Below, piece by piece: positions 1 to 7,500 of a stretch of 8,445 nucleotides of DNA. The notes beneath the pieces are model-generated. The model had not been told where the DNA came from. It saw only the letters and a program-made list of their open reading frames with translations, and ran no database searches. Made by a program: the position numbers and the translations under genes. The stretch's first letter is position 1; the number at the start of each line of letters is the position of its first letter. Source of the stretch: Clostridiales bacterium (GTDB taxonomy: Bacteria; Bacillota; Clostridia; Christensenellales; Pumilibacteraceae); NCBI GenBank assembly GCA_029069015.1, contig JAIEBL010000280.1, positions 1-8,445 of the forward strand, written 5' to 3'.

Positions 1-280
1 ATTCAGATGAAAGCATATATTCGTTATCATTCAAGCTACTAATCTCAAGAACCTTTGCCTCATCATCCATTGGAACAAAAACAAAATCTATCCCTTCCGC
101 ATTAAACCACTTATAAAGTTGTATGGAAAAATCTAATATAGCACAATCATCAATCTCTAAAAAAACATTTCCATTTATAATAATAGCAAAGCGAGCTGCG
201 TACGCTAAAAGATTACAACTCCTATGTTTAGGTATTCTAAGGAAATTGTAGGTTATATAAACACTGGAAACATCGTCCAT
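1..280 (-). CDS. Probable immunity protein of the orphan RHS toxin cassette (3' end outside window)
   Basis: Open for 93 codons from an ATG at 280-278 to the left edge, so the C-terminus is missing. The protein begins MDDVSSVYITYNFLRIPK and continues with a pattern of short beta strands: LAYAARFAIIINGNVFLEID, then LDFSIQLYKWF, then IDFVFVPMDDEAKVLEI. A near-perfect GGAGG at 291-287 lies 6 bases before the ATG. The first 28 bases overlap the end of the toxin frame upstream, which is typical of translationally coupled toxin-immunity pairs. Position after an RHS C-terminal tip, small size and low GC all fit an immunity protein that would neutralise that toxin in the cytoplasm. The strand order and the 'hydrophobic-x-LYKW' motif remind me of DUF7878-type immunity proteins, but this is recall, not a search. 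The role is inferred from context; the reading frame itself is well supported. Confidence 0.75.
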   Translation of the reverse strand, partial: MDDVSSVYITYNFLRIPKHRSCNLLAYAARFAIIINGNVFLEIDDCAILDFSIQLYKWFNAEGIDFVFVPMDDEAKVLEISSLNDNEYMLSSE

Positions 281-1245
281 ATTTTACCTCCGTATCCTAC
301 AACAACTCTAATAGCCGTTTCTCCCCTTGTTCCAACAGCTTTGCCCATATCAACAATAATTTGCCAAGATTTTGCGCTTTTATTTGCTTTAAATAGTACA
401 TCTGATGATTTCAAACCTTGTCGTGTCATTGAGACTATCTCATCCTTTGAATTTGACAAAAATTTTGCATATCGACCTCCGGCATCCTTTAAATGTCTAT
501 TGATATTAAACCCTTTACTAAGCTTAGCATGATTAGCTGCATTTGATGCTGCTTTTAATGGACTATAATTCAATCCTCCTATAGTACCACCAATAATTGC
601 GCCAATCAGTGCGCCGCCTGTAAAACCAATTGCCATACCAGTTAATAGGCCGTCAATCCCACCAACCGCATAACCTATTCCAGCGCCCACGGCGGTTCCT
701 ATCGCGGCACCGATTAACGCGCCTTTTAAGGCTCCTGCACATATAGCTCCCGCTAATCCTGCCGCTGCACCACCTGTAACAACTGTAGCAACAGCAAGAC
801 TCGCTATCAAAACTACTCCCGCCAGCCCTATCAGCAAATTTTTCCACCATTTCCACTTGTTGCCATTCGGGTCTACGTTCATCACGGGGTTGTTACCACA
901 GTAGGCGTAGAGGTTTAAGCCGTTGATATGCTCGGGGTCGAGGTACTGCAAATCGTCGATGGTTATAAATCTGCCTACTTCGGGATCGTAGTATCTTGTT
1001 TTCAAGAAATACAAGCCCGTTTCGATGTCGTAGTAGTACCCACGATAGCGGTAAGGATTGCGGTTTCCAATGAACGAATCGGAATCATTAACAGTTCCGT
1101 CGGGATTGAGCACGGCATGATTGCCCCATGCGTCGTAGACATATTTTACCACAACTGCGCCGCTATTGTCAAATAGAGAAAAAAGGGAGCGTTTGTTTTC
1201 ACAAGCGCTCCCTTTGTGTGCATTAAAAGTTTTTAAGCAAAACAA
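253..1245 (-). CDS. Orphan RHS core end with C-terminal toxin (truncated, probably silent cassette)
   Basis: A 330-codon frame that only makes sense as the tail of a larger RHS protein. RHS-associated core homology begins near residue 25 (FDNSGAVVVKYVYDAWGN) and runs through NRNPYRYRGYYYD, GLYFLKTRYYDPEVGRF and LNLYAYCGNNPVM to the DPNG motif at residues 125-128. The variable part follows: a glycine/alanine-rich hydrophobic stretch at about 137-228, which could act as a membrane-entry segment, and a toxin-like domain at about 246-330. That domain has a His (residue 251, NRHLKDAGG) and ends TAIRVVVGYGGKIWTMFPV, a pattern seen in BECR-fold (barnase/EndoU/colicin E5/D/RelE-like) RNases. The first 24 residues are not RHS: they translate the terminator hairpin of the gene before. 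The nominal start at 1245 is TTG without a ribosome binding site, and no good internal start is seen. All YD repeats and the N-terminus are absent. It is best read as a displaced C-terminal module usable after recombination with the full RHS gene. The RNase assignment is tentative. Confidence 0.7.
   Translation of the reverse strand: MFCLKTFNAHKGSACENKRSLFSLFDNSGAVVVKYVYDAWGNHAVLNPDGTVNDSDSFIGNRNPYRYRGYYYDIETGLYFLKTRYYDPEVGRFITIDDLQYLDPEHINGLNLYAYCGNNPVMNVDPNGNKWKWWKNLLIGLAGVVLIASLAVATVVTGGAAAGLAGAICAGALKGALIGAAIGTAVGAGIGYAVGGIDGLLTGMAIGFTGGALIGAIIGGTIGGLNYSPLKAASNAANHAKLSKGFNINRHLKDAGGRYAKFLSNSKDEIVSMTRQGLKSSDVLFKANKSAKSWQIIVDMGKAVGTRGETAIRVVVGYGGKIWTMFPVFI
287..291 (-). promoter_or_regulatory. 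Ribosome binding site of the orphan-cassette immunity gene, inside the toxin frame
   Basis: GGAGG on the minus strand, 6 bases upstream of the ATG at 280. It lies within the last codons of the orphan toxin frame (encoding GGKIW), so the immunity gene starts before the toxin stops. It fixes the start of this gene and would allow it to be translated even when the toxin frame has no start of its own. Confidence 0.75.
974..1155 (-). repeat. Direct repeat copy 2 in the RHS core (orphan cassette)
   Basis: This stretch matches 2338-2519 at an offset of 1364 bases. I read 143 consecutive identical bases (974-1116), then three mismatches (1117, 1120, 1138) to 1155. All three are synonymous, so the encoded 60 or so core residues are the same. 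Below 974 the DNA diverges sharply although the protein remains similar. It is a ready substrate for homologous recombination between the complete and orphan RHS tips. Confidence 0.92.
1179..1215 (-). terminator. Rho-independent terminator after the first immunity gene
   Basis: On the minus strand a 10-bp stem, AAAGGGAGCG (1215-1206) with CGCTCCCTTT (1191-1182), is extended after one C-A mismatch by TTGT/ACAA and closed by a GAAA tetraloop. The descending arm runs straight into a tract of six T (1184-1179). It lies 44 bases past the immunity stop at 1259, so it should end the RHS-immunity transcript. On the plus strand the hairpin is followed by only three T, so orientation is clear. It lies immediately before the point where RHS homology resumes. 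Confidence 0.88.
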
Positions 1246-1258
1246 AAAATTAAACTTT

Positions 1259-1564
1259 TCAGTATAAGATTGTTAAATTTTGCTTGGGCAATTTTTTGAT
1301 CAACTTAACAAATTCAAAAACTTTTTCAATCAGTATTTTATCATAATCAAAATGTGCTGAATCGATAATTGTTCTCCACGCCCACAAATCCCTTTCTTGG
1401 TTTAAAACAATTACTTTTCCCTGATTTCTTAATGATTCGTATTGCTTCTCAAACTCACGCTTAATAATCTCCGCAACTTTTGTGTTTGGACTACTATTAT
1501 TTTCAATTATAGAATCACTCAACACAATTATCTCTTTTGCGAAACCTATAAGCTTACTTATCAT
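1259..1564 (-). CDS. Probable immunity protein for the full-length RHS toxin
   Basis: 101 residues starting MISKLIGFAKEIIVLSDS, mostly predicted helical, with a central polar segment (KREFEKQYESLRNQGKVIVL) and a C-terminal basic amphipathic helix (FEFVKLIKKLPKQ). There is no signal peptide and no transmembrane segment, so it should be cytoplasmic. The ATG has a good AGGAG at 1576-1572, 7 bases upstream. Only 10 bases separate it from the RHS stop, and the ribosome binding site overlaps that stop. A strong terminator follows. Its position directly after an RHS C-terminal tip, its size and its AT-rich composition make an immunity protein by far the likeliest role: it would bind and block the toxin domain at residues about 2008-2098 of the RHS protein, protecting the producer and its kin. 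I do not recognise the family. The role rests on context. Confidence 0.8.
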   Translation of the reverse strand: MISKLIGFAKEIIVLSDSIIENNSSPNTKVAEIIKREFEKQYESLRNQGKVIVLNQERDLWAWRTIIDSAHFDYDKILIEKVFEFVKLIKKLPKQNLTILY

Positions 1565-1571
1565 ACTATTT

Positions 1572-1576
1572 CTCCT
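1572..1576 (-). promoter_or_regulatory. Ribosome binding site overlapping the RHS stop codon
   Basis: The minus-strand sequence TTTTAGGAG contains both the RHS stop TAG (1577-1575) and the AGGAG Shine-Dalgarno (1576-1572) for the immunity gene ATG at 1564. Ribosomes finishing the toxin would therefore reach the immunity start at once, coupling immunity production to toxin production. Confidence 0.75.
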
Positions 1577-4500
1577 AAAAAATGAGAGTTAGCCAATTAA
1601 CATTCGCCACAAAAAATTGTATAGCATTAACGGGACTACCCGCAATTTTGCCAACTAAATATTTAGCTCCATCTTGAATAATAAACTTAGATACCATTGT
1701 GGCTTTATTATTATATAGGACAAGATCCCTCACTGGATTATCTGTCAAAGCATTGGTCAACCAACGTCCTTCTTGTAGGGCCTCTACACCATCATAATAT
1801 CTATATGCGACTGTTCCTTTAGCAGTTTTTACATTCGGAATTCCTTTAAAATTCTTTAAAGTACCTTTTACATCTGTAACTCCATTCGCTTTTAAATAGT
1901 GAGCAGCCTTCGCATACTTTATTCCACCACCTACTCCGCCAAAAACAGCACCAGCAATTGCGCCGCTAAGAGTAGCTATTCCAACTTTTCTCCAATTTAT
2001 ATTATCAAAGCCATGCATAGCACCTTGCAATGCGACACTGATAGCAAAACTAGATATAGCTCCGCCTATAGCTCCCGCAACGGCACCGCCCAAAATAGCT
2101 CCAAACATACCACCGCCCACTGCAGCAGATATAGGCGCCGCTAAACCAGCAGTTGCAATAGACAATGTGATTGCCGCTACAGCAATTACTCCCCCCAATA
2201 GACATCTTAACCATTTAGGCATTGTCCCATTAGGATCGGTAGCCATTACAGGATTGTTGACACAGTAAGCATATAAATTCAAGCCGTTGATGGTTTCGGG
2301 ATCAAGATAGCTAAGATCGTCTATCGTGATAAAGCGCCCTACTTCGGGATCGTAGTATCTTGTTTTCAAGAAATACAAGCCCGTTTCGATGTCGTAGTAG
2401 TACCCACGATAGCGGTAAGGATTGCGGTTTCCAATGAACGAATCGGAATCATTAACAGTTCCGTCGGGATTGAGCACGGCGTGGTTGCCCCATGCGTCGT
2501 ATACATATTTTACCACAACATTGCCGTTGCTGTCAAGTAGGGCTATAATATCCCCTTGTGCGTTTTTACGGTAAAAATACGTCGAATTATTGTGTTCGAA
2601 GCCTATGACGCCGCTATGGTCGTAAATAAACGAAAGTCCGGTGTTATCCTTTAAGAGCCTACCTTCGCTGTCGTAGGTATAGTAGATACCGCCTTTTTTC
2701 GTGCGTCGGCCCCGCCCGTCGTAGACGAAGGTCATCGTGCCGTATTGCATAAGTTGCCGCCCGTTCGTCCATCTGCATGCTTTATCACGATACTTGGTGG
2801 GGTTACCGAGCGCGTCGTACTTAAACAGCTCACTGCCGAATGCAAGCAAGCGGTCGCCGTCGTAAGCATAGAGCGTTTCGTTTATAACAGAGGGAGCGGC
2901 GCCGTTTCCCGTTTGAGACCCCTCGGCTACGCTCGGGGTGACAGAGCCGTCGAGCTCTTCGAGTTTTTCCTTGCCGCAAAGCGTGAAGGCAAACTCTCTC
3001 TTACTCAGTATATTCCCGTTGTTGTCGTAATGGTAAACCCACGTTTTCCCGAGCTGCTTGTTGTCCTCGCGGATAAGGCGATTCAACGCATCGTAGGTAT
3101 ACCTTACGGCAAGCGAACCGTTCTCGCGCACTTCGGTGATATTGCCGCAAGCATCGTAGGTATACTTGAGGTTGTCGAGGCGGACGAATTGGGATTTCTC
3201 CGCTTCGGTTTCCGTTTGAGATTTCTCCGCTCGCACTTCGTGCTCGGTCGAAATGACAGAAGGGTCGCCGGATTGCGCTTCGGTACTCGCTTCGCTCGGG
3301 GCGGCGATACGGTTGCCGAAGCGCACAGTGCTCGGCATATTGGTGGCATGATCGCCCACTTTGCGGTAGGCAATGGATTCTTCGGCGATCGTCGTGCCCG
3401 CGAATTTGATCGTTTTGCCCGTGGACCTACCGAGGCAGTCGCTCGTAGGCGAAACGGTGATATCGCCCACCGAAACGCTTTCGAGGTCTTTTGCGGCGTT
3501 TTCCTTATACGCATACGTATACGTCGTTTCTTTGCCGTTCTCGGTGCGCGTCTTGCTCGCGATGCCTCCGTCTTCGTTGTATTCCGTCGTTTCGGTCACG
3601 TTCCCTACCGTTACCGTTTTAACGCGGTCGAGTTTGTCGTACTCGGTGGCGGTTTCCACGCCCGTCACGCCGTCCAAAAGGTGCGTACGTTTGCCCTTTG
3701 CGTCGTACGTAGCAGAAGCGAGCGTCTTGCCGTTGTACTTGGTTTCCAGCACGTTGCCGCGAAGATCGGACACGCTTTCTATCGTATCGTCATTGCAGAG
3801 CGTTGCCGTGACTCTATTGACCGTTTCGCCGTCTTTTTCGACTTTATCCCGGTATTCGTACTGTACGTATTGCGTGCCGTTGAGCTCCACCGCCGTCTTT
3901 CTGCGCTTACCGTCGTAGGTATAGTGCACGACGTTGTTGCCGCTTTTAAGTTCGGTGATCTCGCCGCAGGTGTATTGCGTTTGCGTACTGTTTTCCTCGC
4001 CTTCCGAGGTGCTCTGCGTGATTGCCGTCACGGTGTCGCTTTCATCGTGCCCGTAGCTGAACTTACTGCCGTTTGGCAGAGTTGTCGTGCGCACGATGCT
4101 CGTGCCGTCCACGTATTCTATCTGCGTTTTGTTCTCGCCCGTTTCGTCGATCTCGGCGGTCGCTTTGCCGCTCTCGTCGTACTCGTTTTCGGTGTAGAAC
4201 TTGCTCGAGCTGTCGAGGGTATTATACGTAAACGATTTAACGACACGTCCCTTGTCGTCGTATACCGTTTCCTCTACCGTCTTGCCGCTCGTAAGCGCTT
4301 CGCCCTCTACGTAGCTTTCGGTGCGCACGACGCTACTCTGCGCATTATAGGCGTAGGTTTTGACGGCGGTCACCGTTTCGGTTTGCGTCGGTTTTTTCGT
4401 GGTGACAACCGTACGTTCTTCGAGGACGCGCTGTTCGTCGTCGTACGTATACGTTACGCATGCTCCCTGTGTGGTTATTTTTCCGCCGTCAACGTTCAGT

Positions 4501-7500
4501 ATTTTGCCACCCGTAACAATCTGCGTCGGGTTGTTAAAGTCGTTGAGCGTCGTATTTTCGTATTCTCCCGCCACGAACTCAAACGCAGAGAGCGGCGACT
4601 TATACAGCGTTTCGTTTTTGGCGCATATCGTATTGTCGCGACTATATTGTTCGTAATCATACCGTTCGGCTTTGGTCACTACGCCGTCTTCTTCGAGGTA
4701 GTATTCCAACAAACCGCCCTTTTCTCCGAAACGGTAAGTTTCAACGGTTGTAACGTCCGCACTTGCGGTAACCGTGGTCTGGGTATCTGTGTAGGCTATG
4801 CTCAAACTCGACAATACCGTTATTCCGTTTTGCATCTCGTCGTGGCCGATTTGCGTTTGCAGGCTTTTATACGTCACGCCCGCAAGACAAACGTCATCAT
4901 ACGAAAGCGATGCCGCTTCTTTACTTGACCCTATGGCCGAAAGTTGCGTGTCGTTATACGAAAGAGTGATCTTTTCGCCGTTCGGCAAACTAACAGAGCA
5001 AAGTCTTCCCAACCCATAGGAATATTTCGTCTTCCTGCCGCGCACGTCGGTAACGGATGCCAAAAGCCCCTCGGAATTATACGCAAACGTCACGGCGTTG
5101 TTCTTATCATCGCATAAGCGGGATATGCGCCCATACTTGTCCCGCTCTATCATGACGGCATTTTCGTAGCTGTCGAACACCGCCACCAAGTCGCCGTATT
5201 CGTTAAAGCCTTTGATTGTCTTGCCGTCGGATAGATAGCTGACAGGCGTACATTTTTTGCGCAAAGCAAGTTCGGCGCTTTTGTTGACGTATTCTTTGTA
5301 GTATTGTTCGAGCTTTCTCTGCACTTGGGACTTTTGGGAAATCATGTATTCCTTTTGTGCACCTAAGGATTTTTCTTGTGCATTCAGCTCCTGCCTTTGC
5401 TGCGCAATCTGTTCCAAATACAAATTTCTTTGACGGAATTGCGCTTTTAAGGTAGCACCGTTTACTTTCGGTTGCGCCGCTTTCTTGATTTCGTTGTTGT
5501 CCGTAAGATCATACGGCATATATCCATTTTCATCTTCAAACGCACGATCGATTAAATCAAGCGGAATAGACACACCACGGTCAATACACTCCCTAAAGTT
5601 GTTTGGATCATCGGGTGTTAAATAATACTGACTCAAATATCTCAAATAGGGTTCAAGAGAGTTATCAAGTTCATAACATGCCGACTGCAACGCTAAGAGT
5701 TTGTTCCGAAAATTTACCTTTATGGGCATTACATGTTCATATTGCGAGTAATTTTCCGTCAAGCTTTTTAGCTGCGTAAGCAAATCTTTATATTGGATTT
5801 TTTCGCTTGTCGTGACGGGGATATTGCGCTCGACATCTAGCTTTTTCATAAAGACATCGTAACTGCCGTCATCCAAATTGGCAAGCGTAACCTCTTTTTC
5901 TTCCTCTTTTACAATTTCCCCCGTAGTCGAATTGATCACAACGTAATCTTTCAGAGCGTCTTTATACGACTCGACCTGTTCTTCGAGCTGCTTGATTTCG
6001 TCTTGCCGCTGTTCGTAGAATTCCACTTTTTGCACGCCTTCAAGCTGCGTGACGGCTTTCAGTCCCGTGTCCGAAAGTTCTTCCTTCGTCACTTGGTGCT
6101 CCCCATACCAAAGCGAGCCGTCGGTATCTACGGTAACGTCTTTTGCCGCAACGGTCACTTTCCCATTCGCGTCGTTGAGGTAATAAAAGTGCTCTTTAAA
6201 CCCGTGTTTGTTGCCGTATTCGTCTGTATACACATAGTTTGCATCCAAAAGGCTGTCGGTGTACTTATCCAGTCTTTCGTCTAAGTTCAGTCGGAAATTC
6301 TTTCCGCAATGATGGTCTTCGGCACTCGGCTTATAAATTTGCGTTACGCCATAAGGAATGCTAAGCCCCTCGCCCGAAACGGTTGCGAGTTCAGGGGTGA
6401 AGTTGCCGGTGGATACGTCAAGCACGCCCGAAGCACTACCGCACAGCGGAATTTCTTTCGTGCACGGCTTTACCCCGCCGCCCGCCACGTACTCTATTTC
6501 CAAAACAGGCGGATTTGCTTCCAGCGAAAACCGTCCGCCGATACCCGATGGCAAAAGTCCGATGGTAAACGTATCGCCGCACGCTGTTTTATACTGTTGC
6601 GTAAGATCAAATGAGAATCTGCCGTCTGCCGAATTATAATTGCGCACACCTATAAGCGCACCGGTAGCTGCGTCGCGAAGCTCGATATTGCCGCCGAAAT
6701 CGCCGATGGGCGTTAACAGCACCTGTATATCCAAGATCGGACAATCAAGAACCGGAAAGGCTTGTTTATTAAACGTAAGGAATGTTCTGCATTGCGCCGA
6801 AGACATATCGTCTACTTTTATTTCCGTAGAAACGTCTTCGGTTACCCAACCTCCCCAACAGGATACCGTCGTTGTCGGTTTTTTAAAGCCGTAAGGGTCA
6901 TCCGGATCGCCGGCCACTGTTACCGTCTCACACGTTCGGCTTTGCACAACCGCCGTTACGAAACTACCGTTGTCTACGACAATCTGCGGGTCGATCGTGA
7001 CGGGCAGGACTCTATCCGTAGCGTTGATCCATTCTTCGTTCGCGATAACGACGAACGTATGCTTGCCGTCCTGTTCGGGCGTAAGCTCGTAGTACACTTC
7101 TTCGTTCGTTGCGCCCGCGGCGTCGTACATATACGGCGAGGGAATGATGAACTCCACCCCGCTGTCCGAATACAGCTCGATGCTACGGTTGTCTTCGGCG
7201 AGGCGCATCCGAAGACCCTGCGTCTCCAGCGCGAAGCGGTAGCGGTAATCCGCCGCCTTTTCGCGCACGATAATGTTCTCTTTCACGTTGTTGCCGCGCA
7301 GGCAATACTGCAAATCGGTCGCTTGGGCAACATTTGCATACGTGGCTTTGCTGTGTGCGCGTTGTGCCCGACCGTTGCCGTTTTCCACTTTCAGCGACAC
7401 GTTGCCGCCTTCTGCACCACCTTTTGCCACCGCAAACGTCGTCGCCGTCTCGGCGTTCTCCTTGCCTAAAAACACCCAGGAAACCTGCGCTTTGCCTTTG

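Noticed and set aside
253..532. Plus-strand 102-codon frame at 224-532 and similar short plus-strand frames across the window
   Set aside because: They lie antisense to the toxin tips or RHS gene, have no ribosome binding sites and no family resemblance.
653..856. 67-codon minus-strand frame inside the orphan cassette
   Set aside because: It is Arg/Cys/Ser-rich, out of frame with the RHS tip, and a shadow of the glycine-rich hydrophobic segment.
974..2519. The two near-identical blocks as ends of an insertion sequence or composite transposon
   Set aside because: They are coding RHS core sequence in direct orientation, with no transposase, terminal inverted repeats or target duplications between or around them.
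2901..3304. CRISPR array as an explanation of the repeated short elements
   Set aside because: Only two or three copies, irregular spacing, unequal length, and they lie in frame within a coding sequence.
2745..4928. 727-codon open frame on the plus strand, opposite the RHS gene
   Set aside because: Its translation is Arg/Val/Phe-rich with no recognisable domain, it is wholly antisense to YD-repeat coding DNA, and it is explained by codon bias of the RHS gene leaving the complementary frame free of stops.
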